A stretch of DNA of 64,000 nucleotides from Eunapius fragilis (Eukaryota; Porifera; Demospongiae; Spongillida; Spongillidae), in contig OY811983.1 in the NCBI GenBank assembly GCA_963681505.1, forward strand, positions 6,383,001-6,447,000, given 5' to 3'. How positions within the stretch are numbered: the first letter of the stretch is position 1; each line of letters begins with the position of its first letter. Both the position numbers and the translations under genes were made by a program. The notes under the pieces were generated by a model. The model worked only from the letters and a program-made list of their open reading frames with translations. It ran no database searches and was not told the origin of the DNA. This document shows, one piece after another, positions 42,601 to 53,772 of the stretch.

Positions 42601-44867
42601 ACACTTGTGTGCTTTGGAGAGAGTTCCTGAAGGCTCTGGAGACAAACGCGTCCCCAGGACCAGACTGGGTCAGAAGGAGGAGGTGGATGTAGAAGAGGCC
42701 TATATTGCAGAGCACTGGGATCCCTAGAAGATAGATGCCTCGCAGAAGGAAGTGAAGAGACAGGTCCACCTTAGAAGGAGGAGGGAGGGGAAGGGAAGGA
42801 GAAGGGGAGGAGGGAGAAGAGGAGGGAGGAGGGAGGGGAGGAGGGAGGGGAGGAGGGAGAAAGAAGGGGAGGAGGGAGGGAAGGGGAGGAGGGAGGGGAA
42901 GGGGAGGAGGGGAGAGGAGGGAAGGGTTCGATGGAGGTTTCATGCCCAGGTGAAGGCACTAACCAGTGGTATTTCAATGTCACCCATGAGCTGCCAGAGG
43001 TCACACACAGTGAGTATGCCAATGAAGGCTAATGCAAACAGACCGGTGTACTTCACCCTATACAGGTGTACAGGACATCACAAAGTAACACACCACCACA
43101 TGTCCAGTAATTTATTCCATCCGTCTATTCTTACCCCAGCAGACAACCCAAGGCAACTCCAGTCACAACAAGCCACTTATGCCAGGTCTCAGAAAACGGG
43201 CTGCAAAATGAGAAGAACTATTTCGATTGCAAATATCTTATGCTAAGTTGATGGTCAGTGATACACAACGTGTATTATAAACCTACTGACTGCGACAATG
43301 ATAGAACTTCAAGTAACAAAGAATAGAGAGATACGTCAGAAAGATGACAAAAGAATCGAGCATGATGACACGGCTTTGAATGATTAAGGAGTTGTCTACA
43401 CAGAAAGGGGGAGGATGAGGAGGGGGTGGGGAGGAGGAAGGGAAGAGGTAGAGGAGAGGTAGGGGAGGGAGGAAGAAAAGGGGAGGGAGGGGGAGAAGGG
43501 GATGACAAAGGGAGCGAGGAGGATGATAGAGGAGGAGGCAACATTGCAAGATGATGACAATGCACTCCAATTACAAGTACTCACCTAAGATAGTAAATAT
43601 TCCTGCAAGTAGAGCAACACGTGAAGAAAATCCCATTTCAATCACTATCTAAAGCCAGGGAGAGGACATTGGGAGGGTGAGGGGAGGGAGGGCATTGGGA
43701 GGGTGAGGGTGAGGGGAGGGAAGGCATTGGGAGGGTGAGGGGAGGGAGGGCATTGGGAGGGTGAGGGGAGGGAGGGCATTGGGAGGGTGAGGGGAGGGAG
43801 GCATTGGGAGGGTGAGGGGAGTGAAGGCATTGGGAGGGTGAGGGGAGGGAGGGCATTGGGAGGGTGAGGGGAGGGAGGGCATTGGGAGGGTGAGGGGAGG
43901 GAGGGCATTGGGAAGGTGAGGGGAGGGAGGGCATTGGGAGGTGAGGGAAGAGAGGGCATTGGGAGGGTGAGGGGAGGGAGGGCATTGGGAGGGTGAGGGT
44001 GAGGGGAGGGGGTGAAGGGGAGGGAGGGCATTGGGAGGGTGAGGGTGAGGGGAGGGAGGGGAAGGAGTTGAAGGGGAGGGAGGGTATTGGATGTAAGAGA
44101 AAGTTCTGCGCACATGGTGCCTCATCTCCCTTACCTGGTACACACACGGTATCAACAAACTGCCTGCTGTTGCAGACAGGGCTCGCATCATGACATAAGG
44201 CACATTTGGTGGAAAGTCTGGGCACGAGGTGCAATAAATAGGTTTGGGAAATATGGTAATGACTTACCCACTCCAATGTTTGGAAACAGAAAGGATCCGT
44301 CATACCCACAGAGGTAACCTTTGTTATGTAAACCAACGACCTCACCTGACACAGCACATGTACAATACACGTATCTCCCTCACCAATAAGAGCGAATAGC
44401 AATTTTCCAAGAGGTGGGTGAACGTCAAAGAAAAACTGTCCATTAAGATAGTAGCTAGCGAACTTTCCGAAATGGACTTCATCAAACCTAACGCAGAGGA
44501 AAGTGTTGTAAGCGAGACACTACCTACCGCGGCACTCACACAACGTGAGACGGGAAGTCCAAACGCCAAAATCTCGTCACGAATCCTACCAATACCATGA
44601 TAACCCATGATGCGTCGACCTCCACTTTATACGATAGCCATGGTTTTCCCGTGTATCGAGGAAACCATGTCACGACGTCTCTCTCATAAGTTGTTCTATT
44701 CGGCTGTAATGGTAGTTCGCAAGGGTCGGTATTGGATGCAACCACTGGGCTTTGCGGTGATTGCTCTCCATCCTAAAGGTGATGCGGTTATGTCAATGAC
44801 CATTAGATGTTTCCTAATTGCTTACATCCTTCTTTATTCGCCTTCTAACTGACGTTTCCTCGGACAT
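39637..44867 (-). CDS. POMT1: POMT1, protein O-mannosyltransferase (GT39)
   Basis: Exon 1 (44826-44867) gives [14 protein letters not shown]; a phase-0 intron leads to exon 2 at 44772. Then [40 protein letters not shown] (catalytic Asp-Glu pair), [98 protein letters not shown], then MIR repeats with [20 protein letters not shown] and [52 protein letters not shown], and the last exon ending [14 protein letters not shown] (TAA 39637-39639). The MIR text and DIPQ block point to POMT1 rather than POMT2. It acts as an ER heterodimer with POMT2 transferring mannose from Dol-P-Man, for example to dystroglycan. At least five introns carry different minisatellites. The gap to the POLR1H start is 68 bp. 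Confidence 0.93.
40525..41085. repeat. ~27-bp minisatellite, POMT1 intron
   Basis: About 20 copies of ccaccatgggacacaccccttcc with length variants (acaacc, acaaacc). Multiple open frames arise from it; none is coding. It lies between exons at about 40475-40500 and about 41095-41205. Confidence 0.95.
41215..41372. repeat. ~28-bp tandem repeat, POMT1 intron
   Basis: Five to six copies of gatgtcataagaggaatgagaacataat. It lies just 5' on the plus strand of a second array. Confidence 0.9.
41478..41562. repeat. ~28-bp tandem repeat, POMT1 intron
   Basis: Four copies of ccacccccacctatacccaggct. Intronic. Confidence 0.85.
42776..42928. repeat. G/A purine tract, POMT1 intron
   Basis: Irregular ggaggagggaggggaagg words on the plus strand. 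Non-coding. Confidence 0.85.
43400..43545. repeat. G/A purine tract, POMT1 intron
   Basis: gggaggaggaaggggagaggtagagg-type sequence, similar in composition to the tract at 42776 but not in unit. Confidence 0.8.
43648..44092. repeat. 26-27-bp G-rich minisatellite, POMT1 intron
   Basis: About 15 copies of gcattgggagggtgaggggagggagg. Each unit has four G-runs of three or more, so the plus strand could form G-quadruplexes. Confidence 0.93.
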
Positions 44868-44935
44868 AATTTATCCCTTCGGACCCCGCCGCAATCCAAT
44901 TATCCGAATATCGGTATTACTCCATTTTGCATAGA

Positions 44936-45378
44936 ATGTCGCACGTACAAATATTCCACACTGATCCTATATTCTGCCCATTCTGTGGAACTATCTTGCC
45001 TCTAGGAAACGTCGACTTTATAGAATGCAGACTTTGCGGACATCAGCAGAAGTGCATGGGTATGACAAAAGCATAGTTTAATTGTGTAATAGCTACCGAC
45101 CCTTCCCAGTTGGACAGTCTGAAGAATATTCCTGTAGACTGTTTGCAGTCAGAAAAGACACGACGTCTTCAATGAAGAAAGGAGAAGGCCCTCTAGTCAG
45201 ATATCGACATTCATTGGGATTAGTGTGACCAGTCCCTTCTCATCAGGTCGATAGGCGATGCACACGCTGTGGTCATGACCAAATGACGTACTCCACCCAG
45301 CAGACCAGATCAGCTGACGAAGGTCAAACTGTCTTCTACTCATGCCCTCAATGCCAGTATGTTTGGCTGGTAGTTTAG
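44936..45378 (+). CDS. POLR1H: POLR1H (RPA12/ZNRD1), zinc-ribbon subunit of RNA polymerase I
   Basis: ATG 44936 gives MSHVQIFHTDPIFCPFCGTI and LPLGNVDFIECRLCGHQQKC, an N-terminal C-x2-C...C-x2-C zinc ribbon. After an intron, residues around RKDTTSSMKKGEGPL form the linker. The TFIIS-like C-terminal ribbon follows: VDRRCTRCGHDQMTYSTQQT, RSADEGQTVFYSCPQCQ. The acidic hairpin motif RSADEGQTVFY, needed for RNA cleavage and proofreading, is intact. Stop 45378 is reached by reading through (QYVWLVV); a donor-like gtatgt at about 45358 means a further small exon is possible, so the last residues are uncertain. Confidence 0.92.
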
Positions 45379-45789
45379 TGATGGGTTGGGGAGAGGTTAG
45401 GCTGAAATTTTGTGTGCGTATGAAAGTGTGATGGGTGTTGCATTAACGTTAACGACACAGCAATTCACAAGCAACGATTTAAAAGTGACCATAGCAGTTC
45501 TGTAGGGAATGCAGAGCATACACATATAATATTGTATTGGAAATCGTCTTCTACATAGATTTCAAGAAACTGAAAATTCCTGATCACATTGGCCAGAGTG
45601 AAGCACTTGCGGGAAAATGGATAAAAACTATTGTCACATGTGTTGAATCTGTACACACACACACATTGCTATGCACAGGGGATAACAAACGATTTGAAAA
45701 AAAAAAAAAAAAACAAGATAGCTATGTTGTTAAAATATACATTGAACCTCCAATATTACGAGGTACAAAAAGCATTTTTTTTTTGCAGT
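45379..45789. other. Convergent 3' interval POLR1H / NOS1AP
   Basis: 411 bp. It contains A-runs (about 45700-45715), a T-run near 45775 and a short (ac)n. A Lys-rich open frame here is not convincing. If POLR1H has another exon it would lie here. Confidence 0.5.
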
Positions 45790-47648
45790 TCATGTTGCAA
45801 CCGTGGTAACTGGTGCATCAATAGGTGCCAGCAGGTCTTGCACTGATGGTAGGGGAGTGGCAGCTTGGGCTAGCTGGAGCTGTTGAATCTGAAGTATCAA
45901 CTTCTGCATGTGAGCTAGGAGCTCCTTGTTCTGTGTCAACAAGTGGTGGACTTGGGCCTGAGGAGGAGGTGTTTCACTCAGCATATCCTCCCTCACACAT
46001 TCTAACCAGACCACACACTCCTCCTCCTCCTTACCTGGGCCTCCATCCTTGCTGTTGTTTCTGCCTGGAGCTGTTGTCCCAAGAGTGCCAGTTGTGAGCA
46101 CAGCTGTTGCTTCTCCATCAGCCAGAGGGATGGTGGCTTTGCACTGTCTGTTTCCTCTGCACCAAAAGGGTTAGCAGACTTTACATCTATTCCCAAGGCC
46201 TCCCCAAGGGAGATGGTAGGACTTAGTCTGCCATCTTTGTGTGCCTCTGTAAATGGATTCTCTTGTATCACAGTCTGAGAGTAGGAAGGAAAGTAATGAT
46301 TGGGTGGGTGGAGCCTAGGCTATCAGCTTCCTGTTTGCTATATACCTTACTACACATCACATGTATCACACATCACACACGCACTACACACAACTCAATA
46401 TACACCACACACTACACAGCCTCAAACATTACATACCATCACACATACACTATCACAGACATTACACACCATCACACATACACTATCACACAACACCATC
46501 ACACACATTACAATCACCTCACCTGTTGAGCACCAGCCCTTGGTCGGGGTCGACTAGCATATGATTGGTGAGATGGAACGTTGTGGACAACATTTGGTAC
46601 AGCAGGTGTGTATGGTACAGTATTACCATTGGATACATCAGTGGGAAACAAGGGACTGAATGGATCAAATGCAAAGACATCCTTAGATATGTCTGTAGCA
46701 TTTCCACTCCCTTGAGGTGGCTTATCCACAGCAGTAATAGGTCCAGTGGCTTCCACCTCGGTCTTATCTTTGTCCACAACCACACTCCCATCTTCACTCT
46801 GTTTGGCTTCCACACTCCCAGCTTTTTGGACATCATTATCCTCTTCCCCAGCCTTACTGTCTTTCTCTTCCCCAGCCTTACCAGCTTCTTCTTCCTCTGA
46901 TTTCTTCTTCGCTGGACGTGGATTTAGCTTATGGCACACCTCAAAGGCTTGTCCAAGACTGCGGACTATGTGCAGTGCCATGCTCTGGTGGTAACAGGTC
47001 AGGTGACAGTCACATGACATTCACATATATAGCTGACAGTCTGGTACTGCACACACTAGGGTTATTACAAATGGGTTCTTCCTCATCAAACACACACACA
47101 CACAAACACACATGCAATTCCTTACATTTTTGTACGCTTTGAAAACATTGCATCTAAACGTATTGTCTGCTACTTCACGCGTTATGTAACTGAAAATTTT
47201 AAGGTCTTGAGAGTCATGTGAGACATAGAAGATTCTGTAAGCCACGAGGGTAGCAATGATGCAACGATTGCGATATTTCTGGACCAGCTGACCTGTAAAT
47301 GGGGTGTTGCATGATTAACAGCTCTGCCTCTGTGTAAGCCCTTCTCCTCTGGTCCAGAAAAGAATGGAGGAAATGGGAGTGGACCGACTGGGTGGAATTG
47401 TTAGGCACAAGAGAACATACCATCCTCCTTCTCTTGGTCACCTTGACCCCTGCTGTAGATATCTCTAGCTGGGACCTTATTTTCTTGATGCCCTTGGACT
47501 TGTATTCATACTGAGGTGATGGGTATCCATAGCAACACATAAGCAATGCACTTTTGACTCCACCCCTATTCTGCCCCTTGTTAGTTAGAATACCAGGACT
47601 TAGTGACCAACAAAAGCCAATCAAATGATACACAGTTTATCTCTCTAC

Positions 47649-47683
<35 letters not shown>

Positions 47684-48383
47684 ACATACACATTCACACC
47701 TATACAATGAGGTATAAGCATTTACCCTTATCTTGCGCATAGCAGTAATGATGTCCATCTTCCCAGAAGGTTTGGTTATCTCTAAGCTTCCGATGAACTA
47801 GGTAAAAAAATGCCCTGCAAATTATCCACAACCCGTTCATGTTCTCAAATACCTTAGCCTTCAACTTGATGCCGTGCTGAAAGGCCTCGTCGTTATGTAG
47901 TGGGACGCGAGTATCGAGCATGTCCTGCACCTTATCATAGTCCCTGTTCCGCATATCTACGAGGTGTCCAAGTGCGCGAAGCGTAAATCACTCTTCCCTC
48001 TCACACTGCCACACCCCCACATGGGCGGCACGGTAAATTAGGCGTGTTGCCCTCGGCAATGCCCGCATAGCAACAGGCGTCCAACTGTGTTCGCGTACTG
48101 TCCCAGCGGAGCCGTGAACGTGGAACATGGGTGAGTCTACCACAACACCACACGCACACGCTGTCCCCCAAACTCGACCCCCCCCCTCCACCCCCCACCC
48201 CCCCTCCCCCTTTCCAAAATGGTACAAGCCTTATGCATTACGATAAGGAAATTAGCGGCACCTATGCGACTGTATTGAAAACTTGAAATCCTCTCACAAA
48301 CAAACGTATTTTGGGTACATACTTAGCATCCGTGACAGCTTGGAGAGCGAGAGCCTCGATGCTGTGCCGCTTTCCACCGCCAT
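45790..48383 (-). CDS. NOS1AP: NOS1AP (CAPON)-like PTB-domain adaptor
   Basis: ATG 48383 gives [20 protein letters not shown], spliced to [34 protein letters not shown]. Later exons carry the PTB domain: [85 protein letters not shown]. After a Lys/Glu-rich linker come an acidic disordered region and a coiled coil: [40 protein letters not shown]. The protein ends [17 protein letters not shown] (TGA, bases 45790-45792). The start region, PTB and the QLxAExxAR coiled coil match NOS1AP. The vertebrate C-terminus that binds the nNOS PDZ domain is absent here. In vertebrates NOS1AP links nNOS to Dexras1 and Scribble. Confidence 0.92.
46355..46520. repeat. CATCACACA simple-repeat intron (NOS1AP)
   Basis: atcacacatacactatcac- and cacactaca-type repeats between NOS1AP exons. 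No coding. Confidence 0.8.
47652..47682. repeat. (CA)n microsatellite
   Basis: About 15 ca units in a NOS1AP intron. Confidence 0.9.
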
Positions 48384-48622
48384 GTCAGCTGGTACGGCTG
48401 TAGTTAAGCTGTAATGTTCCTAACAAGACACCACGCTGGGTAGCCGTCAATGATGTTGCATCACAACTTGCTAACACAGATTAGACGGGAGGGAAGATAT
48501 TCTGGTATTCGTTCCGTATACTACTTGAAATCTGGCATATTTGGCATAGCATCCCAAACCGCAGCGTATGAATGTAATTATCCGCTACATTTGTACAGCA
48601 TCACCTCAGATAGAAGACCCAT
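48384..48622. promoter_or_regulatory. Divergent NOS1AP / TMC promoter interval
   Basis: 239 bp between ATGs. No clear element; contains no repeats. Confidence 0.4.
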
Positions 48623-49051
48623 ATGGCGACATTCCTAACCGATATCGCGGGAGACATAGATTCCGGCGAACTCGCCGGCTCCTACGCCAAGCAGGGTGAG
48701 ACCACTAGCCATTAAAAATGATGAGAGAAATACTTTGTACCGTTTCTTAGATTGGAAAACTACGAGCAAGCTATTGACCTAGCCTCAAACCCGCCTTTGC
48801 TCGAATCGAACAGTGCCACTGAGATTAACGAATTCGTTAAAGAGCAGAGAAAAGTTATCGACAGCTTCAAAGCCCAGCCATGGCCCATGGAAATGAAACT
48901 CGCAGCTGTGCAGTTGGTTACTAGTATATGGTTTGCAGCAGTACACGTGCATTGCGTGCTCTCTACCCAGGCGTTACAAGCAAAATCTATCCAAATATGT
49001 GGACCATTTGAATAGATTGGATACCATAAAAGACACTTCGTCTCAGGTTTG

Positions 49052-49113
<62 letters not shown>

Positions 49114-52100
49114 TAAGTTTTGTGTATGTAAAGTATGTTGTATGTGTGATGGGGTGTTTTCTAGTTCATTACCAAGGTCACTCACGTGTGGCACACAGCC
49201 TTACGGTTTCTAACAGTTTGGAGATCTATCATAAGGAAGATTGAAGGTATACTCCAAAACTAGGTTGCCATGGTAATGAAAACCTTGGTTGCAGGCCATT
49301 TTGGTTCTGGTGTAGCCTCTTTCTTCGTGTTCCTACGATGGTTGTGCTTCCTCAACATAACTCTGGCTGTTCTGATAATAAGCTTTTTAGTTGTTCCACA
49401 GGTCAGTGCCCATGGTCACTCTACCCCATCAGACCCATTAAGTTCTTTCTCCCCTCCCCCCCCCCCCCCCCCCCCCCCATTCAGGTGCTAATCGGCGATG
49501 GTTTAGATGTTCCTGCAGCTGTGAAGGCCACGCAATCTTCTTATTCTTTTATTTTTGATGGGAAGGTATATCACTGTCTCTTCTCCAGAATAATATAATA
49601 CGATGTCCTCCCCTTCAGGGCTATGTCTTTGAGTACTCTGTTCTGTTCTATGGTTACTACTATGGGGCAAATATGTCAATTGTGACCCATAGCAACTTTC
49701 ACTACTATAACATATCACTGGCCTATGTGATGTCAATTGCTGGAGTCTTTCTAGCCAGCCTACTGTTGCTGCTGTTTAGGTGAGACCACTAAAAGGTTCA
49801 TTGGCTGCACGCTTTATTGACCACGCTGTCATCTTTAGCCTTTCCGGTGCTTACAAAGTTGTAGGGCAGACCTCTGCAGTGACCTTCCTTGTGTCTAGGA
49901 GGGTCCTTAGCAGCTGGGATTACACTATCACCAGCGAGGATACTGCTGTCAGCACAAAGAGGTTAATACTTATATCAATCAAGGTGAGCAGGAGGGTCGT
50001 GTGGTGTTAGCGTTGAAGTGTGATAGTTGACTGTTAGGAAGCCATGACCGAGAGTAAAGGCATTGTTACCATCATATCAGAAAGGTAAATACATTATTTA
50101 GTGGTCCAGGAATATACGTACTTTCCTCAGATCTCAGACGTGCAGCCACCTATTTTGGCTTCGGATCATCACAAACATAGTCATTCTGTTGCTTGTAGCT
50201 GGCTCTAGTTACTGCATTTACCTGGCTGTGGAACACACGAGCAATACTGGAGTATCCTTTGCCACTGCTACACAGGGCCTTCCACAGTTTACCAAGTTTC
50301 TCTTGTCCTTCCAAGTGAGCGCTCACACTCACCTCAACCATACACACATACACACACACACACACACATGCACATGCACATGCACCGCATGAACACACAT
50401 GCAAGCACGCAACCACAATACATTATCACACAGCCACAATAACAACCTCCCATCATCACAGGCACAAGCTGTGGTTGCAACAGTCAACTTCCTCTTTCCA
50501 TGGATATTCCTCATTGCAGAGCTGTTCGAGAAGTATCAACCAAGAACTGCACTCAAAATAAAACTATCCCGGTAATTAACCAATCGATGTGACCACCATT
50601 TACTTTTGCCACCCCCACCCCCCCCCCCCCCCCCCCCCCCAGTATGTTTCTCCTATATCTATCCAGTCTGTATATTGTGATCATCTCACTACTGACTGTC
50701 AGCAAAGAGTGTGTGAGTGTGTTAAGTCTAATTTAAAAAAAAAACCTTTTTTAATATGAGCATGGTGTGACATACGGCCACAGATAAATGCGAACAGTGC
50801 TGTATGTTGCTGGGAGACAGCAGTGGGTCAGGCCATGTATCGTCTCTCCATTACGCATCTGGCCGTAGAAATCATCGGTATTGTTATTTCTGATGGAGTA
50901 CGCTGGGCGCTAGTTAAGATGAACATATGCAAACTGTTGACACACTGGGTAGGCAGCCCCTTGTGTGTGCATATGTTTAATATTTCTGCGTAGCTTGGCT
51001 TGGCGGAATTTGGACTGGCCAATAACATCTTACAGCTGGTCTATGGGCAGGGGCTGGTGTGGTGAGTGTGTAGACACACCATCTTGTCGTCATCATGTGA
51101 ACCACACCCACCACACGCAGGCTGGGGATACTCTTCTGTCCCCTGCTACCTTTGGTCAACATCTTAAAACTCATCGTCCTCTTCTACTTCAGAGCATTTG
51201 CAGTGTACTTCTTCAACAAACCACCAAACACTCTTTTCCCAGTTGCCTCCACCAAAAACTTCTACATGGGACTTTTAGTTCTAACCCTGTTTCTGTGTAC
51301 CCTCCCTGTAGCCTACACACTTTCCTCTCTTAGGCCCTCCGTTGGGTGTGGTCCCTTCAGGTGGGTGTGCTAACCTGGTCTTACCATGAAGCCCATGTCC
51401 TCCACCTCCTTGCAGAAGTTTACCCTCCATGTTGCAAGTCCTGTCCAACGCGATAGTTACACTGCCTTCAGCGGTGCAGTCTGTGTTAAAGTTTATGCAG
51501 ACGTCGGCTATACTTGTGCCTGTGATAGTCATCCTGTGGTAATGCAGTGATGTGGGGACATGTGAGGGGGGTGGTGATGGTTCATCTTACACACAGCATC
51601 GGCATTTGTTACTCCTGTGCACTGATGCGTATGGTGACGAAACGCAACAGTGACCTAGAGATGCAGATGTATACTGTAAGGCTTCTGGTTCATTGTTGAT
51701 TTAATCTTTGTCCCTTACCCACACACCCTCACCAACGCACCCTCACTAACACACCCTGATCCACACACCCCTCACCAACACCCTTTACCCACACACCTTA
51801 CCAACACACCCTCATCCACACCACTTCTTTTTCTGCTATAGGAACTAAAAATGGCTAAAAAGAAGCTTGCCAATCAAGGTATACACAAATTAATCAATTA
51901 GTTCAGAATGATCATAACCTGGTAACCATGTGGTTGGTAGTCCAAGAGCCACCTCTGCAGCACCGTTATATGAACAGACATCGCCGCCTAACTATTATGC
52001 TGAAGCAGAAAGCCAACACTGAAAATGAAGAAGACGCTCAGAGCCTGGGTTACTCTCGATCAGTTAACTATATGTACCCCACAGGATTGAATGCTCAATT

Positions 52101-53007
52101 ATCACAAGGCTTTGCTGAAGATGGCTACAATCAACCTCTATACCCCTCTCAGCATAGCCATGTAGAAGAATATGAATTGGGTACAGTACAGTCACAACCT
52201 CTCAGTTCTATACAAGAGCAGTTATACCAGCCTGTGGATGGTTCTACGCAAGAAGAGGAGCTGTACCAGGATGGCTCTACACAAGAGATGTTGCACCAAC
52301 ATGGGGATGGCTCTACACTAGAGACGTTGCACCAACATGGGGATGGCTCTACACAAGAGATGTTGCACCAACATGGGGATGGCTCTATACAAGAGACGTT
52401 GCACCAACATGGGGATGGCTCTGCACAAGAGACGTTGCACCAACATGGGGATGGCTCTATACAAGAGACGTTGCACCAACATGGGGATGGCTCTATACAA
52501 GAGACGTTGCACCAATATGGGGATGGCTCTGCACAAGAGATGTTGCACCAACATGGGGATGGCTCTTCACAAGATATGTTCCGCTCTACACAAGACATGT
52601 TCCAATCTACAGAAGATATGTTGTATCAGCATGGGGATGGCTCTACACAAGAGCAGTATGCAGATGAACCTCAGCATGACTTAACCCAAGAAATGCTTGG
52701 TAATCAAGTGACAAGTGACCCACTGGATGCCCCAGATAACAAACAATTGGAACACACAGACAGTTACTATCAGACGTTACTGACCCCACCCCCAGTGCCC
52801 CCACTTGCACCAACTGTGGATGGCAACAGTGTACAGGACATTCAAGATCCAGCCGCATTACCTATGGTACCCCTGCCTCATGTACCCGACCTGATTGATA
52901 GTGACACTGGTGCACCCCTTCCTATCAATTCTCTTCAGCTCTTCAGCTACACTGAGCCACCAACCACACTGTCTGCACTGAAGGCAGAGAAGCAACAAAC
53001 CCCATAA
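48623..53007 (+). CDS. Transmembrane channel-like protein (TMC family) with repetitive C-terminus
   Basis: ATG 48623 gives MATFLTDIAGDIDSGELAGS; then LENYEQAIDLASNPP... and FKAQPWPMEMK; then YKQNLSKYVDHLNRLDT. Hydrophobic segments follow: GVASFFVFLRWLCFLNITLA, FEYSVLFYGYYYGANMS, SLAYVMSIAGVFLASLLLLL, LRIITNIVILLLVAGSSYCI, VATVNFLFPWIFLIAELFEK, MFLLYLSSLYIVIISLLTVS. The TMC signature CWETAVGQAMYRL sits about two-thirds along, then LAVEIIGIVISDGVRWALVK, WLGILFCPLLPLVNILKLIV, FYFRAFAVYFF, and the last segments VLVPVIVIL and GICYSCALM. TMCs are ten-segment TMEM16-like membrane proteins; vertebrate TMC1/2 form the hair-cell mechanotransduction pore. The C-terminal exon (about 51930-53007) is hydrophilic with a 12-residue tandem repeat. 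Tail-to-tail with GNL1 at 59 bp. Confidence 0.93.
49043..49112. repeat. (GT)n microsatellite
   Basis: Long gt run with a gc interruption immediately after a TMC splice donor. Confidence 0.9.
49451..49478 (+). repeat. Poly-C polypyrimidine tract at a TMC 3' splice site
   Basis: About 23 C followed by attcag and the exon starting GTGCTAATCGG. A second case is at 50609-50640, where the C-run directly abuts ag before the exon starting TATGTTTCTCC. Confidence 0.85.
52265..52590 (+). repeat. 36-bp coding minisatellite (HQHGDGSxQE[TM]L) in TMC C-terminus
   Basis: Nine to ten copies of caacatggggatggctctacacaagagacgttgcac-type units, in frame, encoding a 12-residue repeat. The unit is preserved at protein level with T/I/A and T/M variation. 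Confidence 0.93.
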
Positions 53008-53066
53008 AATTAGACATCAACGAAACACGTGTACAGAATAACAATGATTATAATATTGCTTTGGCC

Positions 53067-53721
53067 TTAGCAGTCAATGTTCATCAACAATGAAAATTTG
53101 TTTTCATGTGTAATGATGGTGGCTGGGTCCTCTTGTTTCTTAGCTGTGGTGGTCTGTTCCTTTGTGGAGGGAAGGCCTATTCTTTGCAGCTCTATGACCT
53201 CCTGCACCTCTGGGTGGTTTGCCCATACAGCTATCATAGAAATAATGTGATCATATGATCTGCCAGACGACTACACTTTACTTATCACACTAAGATAAAT
53301 GGAATTGTTGAAGACACACCCTTATCTATAACTGAACAACTGCTTTAAAACCAATATAAAGACTTTTTGTGTTATTGATAATGCTATGCTCTAGCCCTAG
53401 GTACCAAAAATATATATATTTAAATATTGGTGTGTAACACTTGACTACGATATATAGATAGGTTGTCCATTGGATTAATTTGTTACAAGACTGGAGGGAC
53501 AGTGTAATGCAATTGTTGTAACAATGCATCATCTATCTATTTAATTATTCATACAGCCTGACCATGCCCCTGCTAACAATTCCTTTTACACATATACACA
53601 GGGTGTGAACAGATTGATATAGTGATGACCTTTCTCAAGGGAGAAGCCAGGTGGTCTGAAGTACATACTGATCTTCCCATCTGTGGCCAGTCTCAGGATA
53701 CTGTTGGCTACAAAACAAGTT

Positions 53722-53772
<51 letters not shown>

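Noticed and set aside
45537..45809. Lys-rich frame as extra POLR1H exon (MEIVFYIDFKKLKIPDH...)
   Set aside because: Does not resemble the short POLR1H C-terminus and includes a homopolymer A-run; left as 3' flank.
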